Part shown: piece by piece, positions 33,813-43,149 of the stretch
Numbering within the stretch: the stretch's first letter is position 1
Layout: each line of letters begins with the position of its first letter
NCBI GenBank assembly: GCA_947504205.1
Contig: CANNGL010000004.1
Coordinates: forward strand, 124,001-188,000
DNA from: an uncultured Litoreibacter sp.
GTDB taxonomy: Bacteria > Pseudomonadota > Alphaproteobacteria > Rhodobacterales > Rhodobacteraceae
Direction: 5' to 3'
DNA: 64,000 bases
Program-made: the position numbers and the translations under genes
The notes under the pieces: generated by a model
The model's input: only the letters and a program-made list of their open reading frames with translations
Databases searched by the model: none
Told to the model about the DNA's origin: nothing

Positions 33813-34601
33813 TCAGTCGGCAATATCGACAAAGAGGTTATCAGTTTCGATCACGTCAATCTGCTCATGCTCTATCGTGCCGCTGTTGATGTCCCGCACT
33901 TCCACAGAGCCGTCGCCATTTCCAATCACAACCACGTCACAAATGTCGAGGAACAAGCCGTTTTCCACAACGCCCGGAAGCTGGTTGATCACAAGGCTGA
34001 GTTGGCGCGGGTTACCGATACGTTTCAGATCGAGGTCAAGAATATAGTTGCCTTCATCCGTAATGAAGGGCTGATCGCCGTTCTTGCGCAAGGATGTCGA
34101 GCGACCCAGCACGTCGAGATTGACCATGGTTTCTTCGATCAGGGCCTTGGTGGTTTGCCAGCCGAAGGGCACCACTTCAATCGGCAAGGGGAATGCGCCC
34201 AACGCGTCGACCTGTTTGGACAGATCGGCAATGACAATCATCTGATCGGATGCGGTTGCGACGATCTTTTCCTGCAACAGCGCCCCCCCGCCCCCTTTGA
34301 TCAGGTTCAGGTTGTGGTCGTATTCATCCGTGCCATCGATGGTCAGGTCGAGCCATTTCGCCTCGTCAAGCGTGACGATGTTGATCCCGACTTGCTGGGC
34401 CAGTTCAGCGGTGCGGGTCGATGTGGCGACGCCGGTGATCTTCAAGCCGTCATCGCGCACCATTTCACCCAGACATTTGACCATCCAGGCCGCGGTGGAG
34501 CCTGTGCCCAAGCCGACGCGCATGCCGTTTTCCACGTAGTCCACCGCCCGTTTGGCGGCGACAAATTTCGCCTTGTCGATAGGGGACAGGTTGGAAGACA
34601 T
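33813..34601 (-). CDS. rpiA: Ribose-5-phosphate isomerase A
   Basis: The 262-residue product interconverts ribulose-5-phosphate and ribose-5-phosphate. Motifs are GLGTGSTAAWMV (phosphate loop), DGTDEYD (catalytic Asp region), and KGGGGALLQEKIVA with catalytic Glu and Lys. The family is about 220-235 residues; the extra length is at the acidic C-terminus after GNGDGSVEVRD. It precedes gor; both serve pentose-phosphate and NADPH-linked redox metabolism. Confidence 0.96.
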   Translation of the reverse strand: MSSNLSPIDKAKFVAAKRAVDYVENGMRVGLGTGSTAAWMVKCLGEMVRDDGLKITGVATSTRTAELAQQVGINIVTLDEAKWLDLTIDGTDEYDHNLNLIKGGGGALLQEKIVATASDQMIVIADLSKQVDALGAFPLPIEVVPFGWQTTKALIEETMVNLDVLGRSTSLRKNGDQPFITDEGNYILDLDLKRIGNPRQLSLVINQLPGVVENGLFLDICDVVVIGNGDGSVEVRDINSGTIEHEQIDVIETDNLFVDIAD

Positions 34602-34674
34602 GCGGCAGCTCCGTCAATTCACTGGACCGACTATAGAAGCATCACAATCCGTGCGCGAGGGGCAAAGACGGATT

Positions 34675-35778
34675 TTATCTTCCGGCCGCCGGGTTTTTTG
34701 GCGGGATGACGCTACGATTTCGGGACGGTGTCTCAATCATCTTTTGCGCGTGCCCGACGCTGAGACATGGCTGCACCGGTGGCCCGTTGAGGGTGGCAGA
34801 GACGTAGCGCTCCTCCGGTGGGAACTGTGCGGCCAGCCGTAAGCGATCCATCGCGGGCAGGCCTGACATGACCTGCGGGCCCAACAGCAGCGTCTCGGTG
34901 ATACAGCCACTGGCCCGGATCAGGTGATGACCCGCACAACAGATATGTATCCAGTTCATGGACCGCTTGCCGTGCATGAAGCGGATGCCGGGCAGATCAG
35001 TCAGGGCTTTGGCGGGCACCAGATACGGAGCATCGGCCAGACCTGCCCCCTGATCGGGGGTGCCAATCAGAACCCTGTGTTGGTGACTGACGACCAGATC
35101 ACGGGACGGATGCCCCGCCCCCAGCGCATCTGCCTTGATCAGAACCGGTCGTCGGTCTGGCGCCACATCTGCAAACACAACCCGGCGTCGCGAAACCCAC
35201 AACACCTGCTGCAGGCCATCTGAAAGGGTTTCGACGTAATCACCTGCCTTGACCTGCCAGATCGGCAAAACACCCTCAGCCGTCTCGATCAGAGTGTCAG
35301 GCGCGAAGCACGGCACAGAGTTGGACGTATAATAGCTGTGAGCGTGGGTGTTGGAATAGCTGCCCCCATTGCCGTCGCTCAGCGACCTGCCCACATTGTC
35401 GCCACCGATGTAGCTGTATTCCACACCGGGTGTCAGAGGCGACGAGGGAATATAGCCGACATGCACGCCATCAATTTCGATCCGGTCGATCTCTATCCGG
35501 TTGCCGTTGGCATCCTGGAGGACCGCATACTGCTGCACGTAGATCGTGCCGGAATTGATCTGATTGCCTTCATCGTCGTAGGCGGTTCCGATCTGATTGA
35601 AGTCATCGCCCTGCCCATCATTATTGGCATCGCCATCGAAAATCGTATCGTCGTCGCTGAACTCGATGCGATTGCGACCGGTCTGAAAACTGTAATTGGG
35701 ATCAAGCGTAAAGGATCCGTTATTCGGATCGTAGACAAGCGCGTCGGGGGAGTATGTAAAAAATGTATAGTCGGCCAT
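34675..35778 (-). CDS. Hint-domain protein
   Basis: The 367-residue product starts at the ATG at 35778. The N-terminal part (1-150) is acidic and rich in Asp/Asn/Gly, possibly calcium-binding and beta-structured. From Cys157 (SVPCFAPDTLIETAEG) a hedgehog/intein-type Hint domain runs to about 320, with SHQHRVLI (232, 234) as its His block. Such proteins are frequent in Rhodobacteraceae and probably self-cleave or form an ester at the Cys. There is no signal peptide; export, if any, would be by a type I system. A longer in-frame version to 36270 overlaps thiN and was rejected. Confidence 0.85.
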   Translation of the reverse strand: MADYTFFTYSPDALVYDPNNGSFTLDPNYSFQTGRNRIEFSDDDTIFDGDANNDGQGDDFNQIGTAYDDEGNQINSGTIYVQQYAVLQDANGNRIEIDRIEIDGVHVGYIPSSPLTPGVEYSYIGGDNVGRSLSDGNGGSYSNTHAHSYYTSNSVPCFAPDTLIETAEGVLPIWQVKAGDYVETLSDGLQQVLWVSRRRVVFADVAPDRRPVLIKADALGAGHPSRDLVVSHQHRVLIGTPDQGAGLADAPYLVPAKALTDLPGIRFMHGKRSMNWIHICCAGHHLIRASGCITETLLLGPQVMSGLPAMDRLRLAAQFPPEERYVSATLNGPPVQPCLSVGHAQKMIETPSRNRSVIPPKNPAAGR

Positions 35779-35861
35779 GGCAAAAGGCACATGACCCACA
35801 CCACCCTGACACCTCATTAACCGCGAAGATGAAGTCGCACGGCATTCGAGACGAATTTTAA

Positions 35862-36530
35862 TTAGCCGTCGCTGGCACCCGTCAACGCATGCAGCGCGTC
35901 TTCCAGATGTGCCGCGGGCAAGATCAGAAGTGTCATGCGGCCGGGCAATTCCACCTCCACCGGTCCCGTCACCTCGTTCGATGTGCCACCCTGCCCGAGC
36001 GGCGCCAATTCCAACCCGTCGATTGGGTATTTCAGGCCGCTGCTTTTGCCGCGCACCGGACCCATCGGGAAGATCGAAAATACCGTGCCTATTGGCAGCT
36101 CGATTGAGAAGCGTTCGGGGGCGAGAAAACAGATGTCTTCCTCCCCCACGAGGATCACGGTTTTGTCGGGGTAACGGGTCAGCACCGCGCAGGCTGCGAG
36201 AGTGTGATCCAGCCGCGCCCCGACGAAGCCGAGTGCCAGAATGGCCGGGGCTTCGATCCGTTGGAGACATTTCTCGAAATCGGTGCTGTCCTGTTCGGCC
36301 ACGTGGTGCAGCCGGTCCGCCGGGATCTGTTCGCGGGCCTCATCAGAGAGAGAGTCGAAGTCACCGATCACCGCCTCGGGCGTATGACCGAACTTCAGAG
36401 CGTGGTCCGCGCCACCATCCGCACAGACGAGAATCGGTGCGATTCTAAGCGATTGTTTTACATGGCTAAAATGTGTCGGACCCCCACCCAAAAGTGTCAA
36501 AAATGTGCGGGTCTGAACGATTGCTGCCAT
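35862..36530 (-). CDS. thiN: Thiamine diphosphokinase
   Basis: The 222-residue product transfers pyrophosphate from ATP to thiamine. CADGGADHALKFG, VIGDFDSLSDE, EQDSTDFEKCL and GFVGARLDHTLA are the family landmarks. I chose the ATG at 36530 because homologues begin near this point; an ATG at 36572 would add 14 hydrophobic residues. No TPP riboswitch was seen upstream. It is a single gene divergent from the acidic-protein gene. Confidence 0.9.
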   Translation of the reverse strand: MAAIVQTRTFLTLLGGGPTHFSHVKQSLRIAPILVCADGGADHALKFGHTPEAVIGDFDSLSDEAREQIPADRLHHVAEQDSTDFEKCLQRIEAPAILALGFVGARLDHTLAACAVLTRYPDKTVILVGEEDICFLAPERFSIELPIGTVFSIFPMGPVRGKSSGLKYPIDGLELAPLGQGGTSNEVTGPVEVELPGRMTLLILPAAHLEDALHALTGASDG

Positions 36531-36673
36531 GATCGTCAGCTTAATGGCCAAATTGAATACAAACGGCAACATTTCTCGTTATTATTTCGCAGAAATTAAC
36601 TGTTTTTGTTTGGGTTGAAGAAATATTGGGTGGTAGTTTCTTCTGCGTGGGTCGGGGAGAAAGTGAGCACACC

Positions 36674-38986
36674 GTGGTTGGTGACAATAAGATTCTTACG
36701 GTTTCATATGGAACCTTTTCATGCACGTTAGAAGGTTTCGATGATCCCTTCTCAACGATGAAAGCAATTGCGGAGTACTTCCGTGATCTTGCAGCCGGTG
36801 ACCGGTTCTTCGGCGCCGAGCCTCCGCAACCCGATGCCGACATGCTGCACCGGATTGCCGAACAAACAATTCAACGTCAGGTGAGCGCCGAGGTTCAGGA
36901 CAATGGTCTGATCCTGCGTCAGTCAGAAGCGGCCGAGGCACCTACCCCGCAGCCCGCACCTGTCGCTGCGCCGACACCTGCACCTGCCGCCTCCATCGAG
37001 ACGCCTCCGGGCACGATGATTGGCGCAAATTCCGTAGCAGAAAAACTCAAGCGCATCCGGGCCGTCGTGGCGACCGAAGCCGCGCGCAGCTCCGCGTTTG
37101 AAGAAGACGAACATGCCGAAGACATCGTGGAGGCCGATACAGCCGCTGTTCAGGTTGAAGAACCTGCTGTGGTCGAGGTCGAAGACGCGCCTGTCGAGGT
37201 TGTCGCCGAAGACGTTGCCGAGGTCGAAGCGGCACCGGTTGAGGAAGACGACGCCGTAGCCGAAGATACGCAAGATGATGCGATCGCAACTTTCATGGCC
37301 GAGGATAAAGCCGAGCCGGAGGTCGCTGTCGAGGACGACGCTGCCGCCGACACGTTCGAAACCGTCGACGCTGTTGCAGACACGATGGAAGACGACAGCG
37401 CGGATGAGGTTGCAGAAGACGTTTCTGTAACGGACGAGCCTGTCTCCGAAATCGACGACGTTGCGATTGAAGAAGAAGAACAGATCGCTGCGCTGACCGC
37501 GCGTGACGAGATCGAGATGGCTGATGAGGACGAAAACGATGGCGTTGATGACGTCACAGCGTTCGATTTCAGCAACATCCTGAACCGCGACGAGACGGCT
37601 CCATCAGCAGAAGCAGAAGCAGAAGCAGAAGCAGAAGCAGAAGCAGAAGCAGAAGACGACATCGCAGATGCGGTTGCTGCACAAGTGAGCTTGGATGAGG
37701 AGGCAGAAGAGACTGCTGTCACCGCCGAGGTCGCAGACGAAGATATCGCATCCGAAGAAGATCTGTCTGATCTGGCCGCGCTGGACGGCTGGGATGGGTC
37801 CGAGCCGGAAGACGCCAAGGACGACGCGGACGCTGTTGCCTCCGAAGTCATGGCCGAAGCGGATGCCGACGAAGACGAGGTTGACGCCCGCACTGATGGC
37901 GATGAGGAAGAGACCGCCTTTGCGACACCGCGCCGCCGGATTGTCGTTCAGAAGATCTCGCGTGCCGATCTGGCGCAATCCCAGTCCGATACCGCAGATT
38001 TCGCCGGAGAAGACGAAGACGGTCTGTCGGAAGAGGATGAAGCTGATTTGATGCAAGAACTGGCATCGGTTGACGCGGACATCTCTGAGGACGCAGCGAT
38101 CCAAGAGGATGAGGTTGCGGCGCAGGATGAAACCGAGAAAGACAGCGACGATATCAAGGTCGCAGCCTTTCTGGAGCAAACCAACGCCGAAGAAACCGAG
38201 GAAGAGGCCGCAGCCGCCCGTGCTGCGCGCATCGCCCGTCGGTCCATCGAAACCGAAGATGAGGAAGCTGCTCTTGAGCGCCTGATGTCGGTCACAAGCT
38301 CGCGTCTGGAAAATGACGAAAGCTCTGTGCGCCGTGCCTCGATTGCGCATCTGAAAGCCGCAGTGGCCGCAACAAAGGCCGACAGCACGCTGGTCGGCGA
38401 CGTTGAAGCCGAGGAAGAAGAGCAAAAGGACCAGTATCGCGAAGATCTGGCTCGTGTGGTCAAGCCTGGTCGGACCCGTCCAACCACGTCAAACCGTGCG
38501 GCAGCCCGTCCATCGCCATTGGTTCTGGTCTCGGAGCAACGCATTGACGAGCCGTCATCAGCCCCTGAGCAGCCTGCTGTGGCCGCTAGTGCAGTTGATG
38601 TACGCCCGCGCCGCGTGACCTCTGGCAATCTGGCCCTGCAAGACGAGCTGGAGGACGATGTCGAGGCTCAAGCAGCCCAGTCGGAAAACGCTGGTCAGAG
38701 CTTCGAGGAATATGCGGCAGAACACTCTGCACTGGAGTTGCCTGACATGCTGGAAGCGGCGGCCGCGCATTACACCTTTGTTGAAGACACCGGCGAATTC
38801 ACCCGCCCGATGCTGATGCGCAAGATTGCGACGATCACCGGACCGAACGCCGTGTCGCGTGAAGATGGCCTGCGCGCCTTCGGCACGCTCTTGCGCCAAG
38901 CTGTCATTGTCAAAAGTGGCAGCGGAAAATTTGTGCTCGCGAAAAGCTCGCGATTCACACCCGAGGCCCAAACCGCGGACAACTAA
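36674..38986 (+). CDS. Large acidic low-complexity protein with conserved ends
   Basis: The 770-residue product has three parts. A folded N-terminal region (about 1-80) contains TVSYGTFSCTLEGFDDPF. A very acidic Glu/Asp/Ala/Val-rich middle of roughly 550 residues follows. A folded C-terminal region (about 670-765) has HYTFVEDTGEFTRPMLMRKI and LRQAVIVKSGSGKFVLAK. Basic patches occur at FATPRRRIVVQKIS and around AARAARIARRS. An (AE)8 run is encoded by eight perfect GCAGAA repeats. The start is uncertain; GTG at 36674 fits the conserved N-terminus better than an upstream TTG. Function is unknown; some homologues carry unsupported chemotaxis labels. A strong terminator follows. Confidence 0.8.
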   Translation: MVGDNKILTVSYGTFSCTLEGFDDPFSTMKAIAEYFRDLAAGDRFFGAEPPQPDADMLHRIAEQTIQRQVSAEVQDNGLILRQSEAAEAPTPQPAPVAAPTPAPAASIETPPGTMIGANSVAEKLKRIRAVVATEAARSSAFEEDEHAEDIVEADTAAVQVEEPAVVEVEDAPVEVVAEDVAEVEAAPVEEDDAVAEDTQDDAIATFMAEDKAEPEVAVEDDAAADTFETVDAVADTMEDDSADEVAEDVSVTDEPVSEIDDVAIEEEEQIAALTARDEIEMADEDENDGVDDVTAFDFSNILNRDETAPSAEAEAEAEAEAEAEAEDDIADAVAAQVSLDEEAEETAVTAEVADEDIASEEDLSDLAALDGWDGSEPEDAKDDADAVASEVMAEADADEDEVDARTDGDEEETAFATPRRRIVVQKISRADLAQSQSDTADFAGEDEDGLSEEDEADLMQELASVDADISEDAAIQEDEVAAQDETEKDSDDIKVAAFLEQTNAEETEEEAAAARAARIARRSIETEDEEAALERLMSVTSSRLENDESSVRRASIAHLKAAVAATKADSTLVGDVEAEEEEQKDQYREDLARVVKPGRTRPTTSNRAAARPSPLVLVSEQRIDEPSSAPEQPAVAASAVDVRPRRVTSGNLALQDELEDDVEAQAAQSENAGQSFEEYAAEHSALELPDMLEAAAAHYTFVEDTGEFTRPMLMRKIATITGPNAVSREDGLRAFGTLLRQAVIVKSGSGKFVLAKSSRFTPEAQTADN
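37607..37654 (+). repeat. Hexanucleotide microsatellite (GCAGAA)8
   Basis: Eight perfect head-to-tail copies of GCAGAA (48 bp) encode an alternating Ala-Glu run inside the acidic protein. Gain or loss of a unit would change length by two residues without shifting the frame. Confidence 0.95.
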
Positions 38987-39012
38987 GTCTGCCGGGCAAA
39001 GCCAACCACCGG

Positions 39013-39049
39013 AACGGGGTGGGCCTTCGGGCTCGCCCCGTTTTGTTTT
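39013..39049 (+). terminator. Rho-independent terminator after the acidic-protein gene
   Basis: A thirteen-base-pair stem (39013-39025 with 39030-39042, two G-T pairs) is closed by a TTCG tetraloop and followed by a T-rich run. It lies 26 bp after the stop. Confidence 0.9.
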
Positions 39050-39097
39050 GCGCAAGTGGCACGCTTTGCTAAGCTGGTGGCAAAGCATGAGGGGACG

Positions 39098-40249
39098 ATG
39101 ATCAACCGGCGTGACTTCACCTCTGCCCTTGGCGCAGGGCTGGCTGCTTCAGTGCTGCCCGGGCGTAGCTGGGCGGCACCCTATCGCGGACCAAATGTCA
39201 TCATCGTGCGGTTTGGTGGTGGCGTGCGCCGCCTCGACACCATTGAGCCGGACACGACCTATGCGCCCTACCTACTCAACGTGCTGGCCCCAAGGGGTGT
39301 TTTGATCCCGGATTTGCGGATTGACCAGATGGAGGGCGGCAACACCTCCCATGCGGAAGGCACGCTCAACATCCTGACAGGGCGCTATGAGGCTTACCGC
39401 GACGCTGGCTCCGGCCTTTTGGACGACCGGTTGGAGCCCACGGAACCCACATTGTTTGAATACTTGCGCAACAGCTTCGACATCCCGTCCCATCAGGCGC
39501 TTTTGATTAATGGCGAGGACCGTCCACAGGAGGAGTTCTTCACCTATGGGGTGCATGGGCACTACGGCATCGATTTCCGATCCGAGATGCTGAGCCTGCA
39601 TCGCTACAAGCTCTACAAGCTGGATCAGATCTTGCAGGAAGGTGAGTTGCCCGAAGAGGCGCTGGAGGCCGCCCGGACCCAATATAGCGATCTGATAAAT
39701 GCCGATAAGCGCTCGATCGTGCCGGATCAATCGCCCGAGGTCACAGCTTTCTGGCAACGCTGGCGCGCGGATTACGGCGATGACGGGTTCAAGAACCCGC
39801 GCGGCGACAGGCTGCTGACAGAACTATCCGTGCGCGCGATGCGCCAGCTTCAACCGAAGCTTATGATGATCAACTACCAAGACCCCGATTACGTGCATTG
39901 GGGCAATGCAAGCCATTACACCCGGGCGATCTCAGTCATCGATCAGGGGCTGCAAAGGCTGGTCGAGGCGGCGGACACGACCGATGGATATGCTGGCAGT
40001 ACGATCTTCGTGATCGTGCCGGATTGCGGGCGGGATTCGAATGGTCTGATCGATCTGCCCTACCAGCATCATTTCAATACTCGCTCGGCCCGGGAAATCT
40101 GGGCGCTGATCTTCGGGCACGGTATCGCGCGCGGTCGGGTGATGGACGGGGTGCGCGATCAGGTATCGATCGCGCCCACGGTCGCAGCCCTGATGGGCCT
40201 GAAGGCAGAGCGCGCCGAAGGTGACATTCTGTCAGGGCTTGCAAGCTGA
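39098..40249 (+). CDS. Tat-exported sulfatase/alkaline-phosphatase-fold protein
   Basis: The 383-residue product starts with a twin-arginine signal (NRRDFTSALGAG, cleavage near SWA). The rest follows the alkaline phosphatase superfamily layout: NVIIVRFGG, LNILTGRYEAY, MINYQDPDYVHWG, FVIVPDCGRDSNG and QHHFNTRSA. The metal-binding Asp pair normally found after NVIIV is replaced by RFGGG. The usual Cys/Ser/Thr nucleophile position, six residues before the ILTG segment, is His85. It may be a pseudoenzyme or use different chemistry. The start at 39098 follows a GAGGGGA site; the next gene begins one base after the stop. Confidence 0.78.
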   Translation: MINRRDFTSALGAGLAASVLPGRSWAAPYRGPNVIIVRFGGGVRRLDTIEPDTTYAPYLLNVLAPRGVLIPDLRIDQMEGGNTSHAEGTLNILTGRYEAYRDAGSGLLDDRLEPTEPTLFEYLRNSFDIPSHQALLINGEDRPQEEFFTYGVHGHYGIDFRSEMLSLHRYKLYKLDQILQEGELPEEALEAARTQYSDLINADKRSIVPDQSPEVTAFWQRWRADYGDDGFKNPRGDRLLTELSVRAMRQLQPKLMMINYQDPDYVHWGNASHYTRAISVIDQGLQRLVEAADTTDGYAGSTIFVIVPDCGRDSNGLIDLPYQHHFNTRSAREIWALIFGHGIARGRVMDGVRDQVSIAPTVAALMGLKAERAEGDILSGLAS

Positions 40250-40250
40250 G

Positions 40251-41219
40251 ATGATCGTGTTGCGTCTGATCTATGCCCTGCTCTGCCTGATCATCGGCAG
40301 CCTTCTGGCAATGACGGCACCGGGCGCAATCTTCTTGCTTGGCTGGCTCATGACATTGATGCGCAAACGGGCGATCAGCGCGACGGGCGGACAGCCCGGC
40401 ATTTGGGATCAACCGAGGTGGTGGTTCGGGCCTGCGGGCAAGACAGCGATCCGGCGTGCCTTTGGCGGGATTGCTCAGAACCTGCGGCAGGGCGTGTTTG
40501 CCACGGCCAGTCTGGCGGTTGCGACATTCCCCTTTGCGGTGTTCTGGCTGGTGGCGTGGTGGGCCGGCTGGGAGAATTCATTCAACAAGGGCTATGAGCA
40601 GGCTTTTGTCGGTCCGAGCGTCGGGCTTGCCGGTGTGGCGGTGTTCGCAGTGATCATGATCTATTTGCCGATGGCGTTGGTTCATCAGGCCGTGGAGGAC
40701 CGTGCGTGGTCTCTGTTTGAGTTGCGCCGGGTGCGGGCAATCACTGCCGCGACGGGCTGGGGTTACGTGATCTGGGCGCTGGCCAATCTCGTGTTCAGCC
40801 TGCCTATTCTTGCGGGTCGCGGCTTGCCGGTTTTCGGGGAGCAGATCGCGCCCGGGCTGGCAGATATGACCCCGACGCAGATAGCCGATCTTAAGACCGC
40901 CATCCAACTCGGCACCGCGGTCTATATTTTTGTCTCTCTGACTATTCTGAAGCGCTGGTCTGCCCGGATTTACGCCCACGCTGTTGCCCGTGCGTCGCAA
41001 AGTCGTCACGCGGATATTCTGGAGGGGATTGCGCTTGCGCCAACTCGTCGGGATCGCAAGCTGAAATCCAAATGGCGTATTGCACGAACCCTGCGCTTTG
41101 TGGCGCTTTTCGTGATCTGGTCGGCTTTTGCGTTTGTGATCTTCGTGGGCCAGTTCCTCAACCATGACTGGCTGGTCTGGCTGAGCCATCCATATGTCTT
41201 TCTGCCCTGGACGCGATAG
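40251..41219 (+). CDS. Membrane protein of unknown function
   Basis: The 322-residue product has about six hydrophobic segments (10-35, 85-108, 125-150, 170-192, 220-238, 280-305). It starts one base after the sulfatase-fold gene and is surely cotranscribed. The loop WDQPRWWFGPAGKTAIRRAFGG is strongly amphipathic. No domain is recognised. The pairing suggests the two work together at the cell envelope, but their role is unknown. Confidence 0.75.
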   Translation: MIVLRLIYALLCLIIGSLLAMTAPGAIFLLGWLMTLMRKRAISATGGQPGIWDQPRWWFGPAGKTAIRRAFGGIAQNLRQGVFATASLAVATFPFAVFWLVAWWAGWENSFNKGYEQAFVGPSVGLAGVAVFAVIMIYLPMALVHQAVEDRAWSLFELRRVRAITAATGWGYVIWALANLVFSLPILAGRGLPVFGEQIAPGLADMTPTQIADLKTAIQLGTAVYIFVSLTILKRWSARIYAHAVARASQSRHADILEGIALAPTRRDRKLKSKWRIARTLRFVALFVIWSAFAFVIFVGQFLNHDWLVWLSHPYVFLPWTR

Positions 41220-41475
41220 GTTGCGACCCGGTGACCGGAGATCTCGATTTGTGTGACGGTAAGGTAAGGCGGCGCCGCCCCGGAGGGAATTGACCGAACG
41301 GAGGGTGTTACTGCTCCCCCGCATCCTGTTGGACCTGATGCATCAACTCGTTTCGGATGCCTTATCGAAATGGCGCGTATCTGCGCCTGATAAGGTCTGT
41401 CCCTTGGTCTTCTTGAGCTCGGGGCGAGGATGTATCCCGGAGAGGTTAGCGCCGTGTTAAGCCTGCGTTCGGTGC
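41220..41475. other. Convergent intergenic region with stable RNA-like structure
   Basis: No gene is seen in these 256 bp. A nested hairpin at 41360-41395 has outer stem CCTTATC / GATAAGG and inner stem GGCGC / GCGCC. Next to it GCATC / GATGC (41340-41360) and a GGCGGCGCCGCC palindrome (about 41269-41280) add structure. None has the T-tract of a terminator. A small RNA is possible. Confidence 0.35.
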
Positions 41476-41703
41476 TCAGCTCTCGTCGGTCTGATCGGGA
41501 TCGGCCTGACCCACGCCTTTGAAGATGAACTTGAACGGCAAGGCCCAGACGATGCCCAGGGCCACGTAGATCAGAAGTTCCAGAAGAATGCTGGGGCGCG
41601 GGAGCATGTTCACGACTGTCACGGCCGCGACGATGTAGAGCGGCAGTCCCACAAGCAGGATCACCAGCGACCAGCGTCGGCGGGCTTTGTAACTCAGGGC
41701 CAT
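41476..41703 (-). CDS. DUF2842 family small membrane protein
   Basis: The 75-residue product has two membrane helices (12-32 and 40-62), the start MALSYKARRRWSL and the conserved IVWALPFKFIFKGVGQ before an acidic tail. It fits DUF2842, known only from alphaproteobacteria. It lies 10 bp after purA and is probably cotranscribed. Function is unknown. Confidence 0.88.
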   Translation of the reverse strand: MALSYKARRRWSLVILLVGLPLYIVAAVTVVNMLPRPSILLELLIYVALGIVWALPFKFIFKGVGQADPDQTDES

Positions 41704-41713
41704 GACTGCGTCC

Positions 41714-43009
41714 TCAATCAGCGAAAGGGTCGGTCACAAGGATGGTGTCATCCCGTTCCGGTGAGGTGGAAACTAGAGCGACCGGGCAATCGATCAACTC
41801 TTCCAGACGCCGGATATACTTGATCGCGTTGGCAGGCAGCTCGGCCCAACTGCGGGCGCCCTCAGTGCTTTCGGACCAACCCGGCATGGTCTCGTAGATC
41901 GGCGTGCATCGTGCCTGCTGATCGGAGGCCATCGGCAAATAGTCCAGTCGCGTGCCATCAAGTTCGTAGCCCACGCAGATACTCAACTCCTCGAACCCGT
42001 CGAGCACATCGAGCTTGGTCAAAGAAATGCCGGTAACGCCAGAGGTGGCGCAAGTTTGACGAACAAGTGCCGCATCAAACCAGCCGCACCGACGCTTGCG
42101 GCCCGTCACAGTGCCAAACTCGTGGCCGCGGGTGCCAAGCCGATGGCCGATTTCATCTTCCAGTTCGGTCGGGAACGGGCCTTCGCCAACGCGGGTGGTG
42201 TAGGCTTTGACGATGCCCAGCACATAATCGATGGAGCTGGGCCCGACGCCCACACCAGTGGCGGCCTGTCCGGCGATAACGTTCGAGGAAGTCACAAAGG
42301 GATAGGTGCCGAAGTCGATATCAAGAAGCGCGCCCTGCGCGCCTTCGAAAAGGATGCGCTCGCCCTTCTTCTTCCGCTCATTCAGGATTTTCCAGACGGG
42401 TGCAGCATAAGGCAGGATCTGATCTGCGATTTCGCGCAATTGTGCGACAAGCGCATCGCGGTCGACAGCTTCGATGCCCAAACCCTTACGCAACGGATCG
42501 TGGTGTTGCAGTGCGCGGTCGACGCGCGATTCGAGCGTTGCGCTATCGGCGAGATCGGCCACGCGGACAGACCGACGCCCGACCTTGTCTTCGTATGCCG
42601 GCCCAATGCCGCGACCTGTGGTGCCGATCTTGGTGCCTTTGGAGGCAGCTTCCTCGCGGGCGCGGTCCAGCTCACCGTGGATGGGCAGGATCAGCGGTGT
42701 GTTCTCGGCGATCATCAGTGTTTCAGGCGAGATATCGACGCCCTGCTCGCGGATCGAGGCAATTTCCTTCACAAGATGCCAAGGGTCCAGAACCACGCCG
42801 TTGCCGATAACCGACAGCTTGCCGCCACGCACAACGCCGGATGGCAATGCATTCAGCTTGTAGACCTGACCATCGATGACCAGCGTGTGACCGGCATTGT
42901 GGCCCCCCTGAAAGCGCGCGATCACATCAGCGCGTTCCGACAGCCAGTCGACGATCTTGCCTTTGCCCTCATCACCCCACTGGGCCCCGACAACGACTAC
43001 ATTGGCCAT
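41714..43009 (-). CDS. purA: Adenylosuccinate synthase
   Basis: The 431-residue enzyme joins IMP and aspartate with GTP, the first committed step to AMP. The N-terminal [16 protein letters not shown] (P-loop and catalytic Asp), [43 protein letters not shown] and [10 protein letters not shown] are all present. The start at 43009 ([10 protein letters not shown]) is where the family begins; a longer in-frame version adds 30 residues of untranslated leader. It is divergent from secG. Confidence 0.98.
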   Translation of the reverse strand: MANVVVVGAQWGDEGKGKIVDWLSERADVIARFQGGHNAGHTLVIDGQVYKLNALPSGVVRGGKLSVIGNGVVLDPWHLVKEIASIREQGVDISPETLMIAENTPLILPIHGELDRAREEAASKGTKIGTTGRGIGPAYEDKVGRRSVRVADLADSATLESRVDRALQHHDPLRKGLGIEAVDRDALVAQLREIADQILPYAAPVWKILNERKKKGERILFEGAQGALLDIDFGTYPFVTSSNVIAGQAATGVGVGPSSIDYVLGIVKAYTTRVGEGPFPTELEDEIGHRLGTRGHEFGTVTGRKRRCGWFDAALVRQTCATSGVTGISLTKLDVLDGFEELSICVGYELDGTRLDYLPMASDQQARCTPIYETMPGWSESTEGARSWAELPANAIKYIRRLEELIDCPVALVSTSPERDDTILVTDPFAD

Positions 43010-43149
43010 AACAGTGATCCCCTTCGGTGTGACAAACCCGCGCCCGTATAGCGGTGCTGCCACAAAGGGGAAAGCCTGAAATTCGCGTCTTGCAGGCAAG
43101 CGTGGGGATGTCTAAATAGCCGCTTGTAGTCAAACAGGGCCACCCACGC

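Noticed and set aside
35779-36270. Upstream extension of the Hint-domain protein to 531 residues
   Set aside because: It overlaps thiamine diphosphokinase on the same strand in another frame and has a Gly/Arg shadow composition.
37150-37893. Serine-rich 247-codon frame on the minus strand
   Set aside because: It is the antisense of the acidic Glu/Asp/Ala region, which forces Ser/Ala-rich reading.
37604-38425. Phe/Cys-rich 273-codon frame on the minus strand
   Set aside because: The Cys-Phe repeat is the reverse reading of the GCAGAA microsatellite; it is not a gene.
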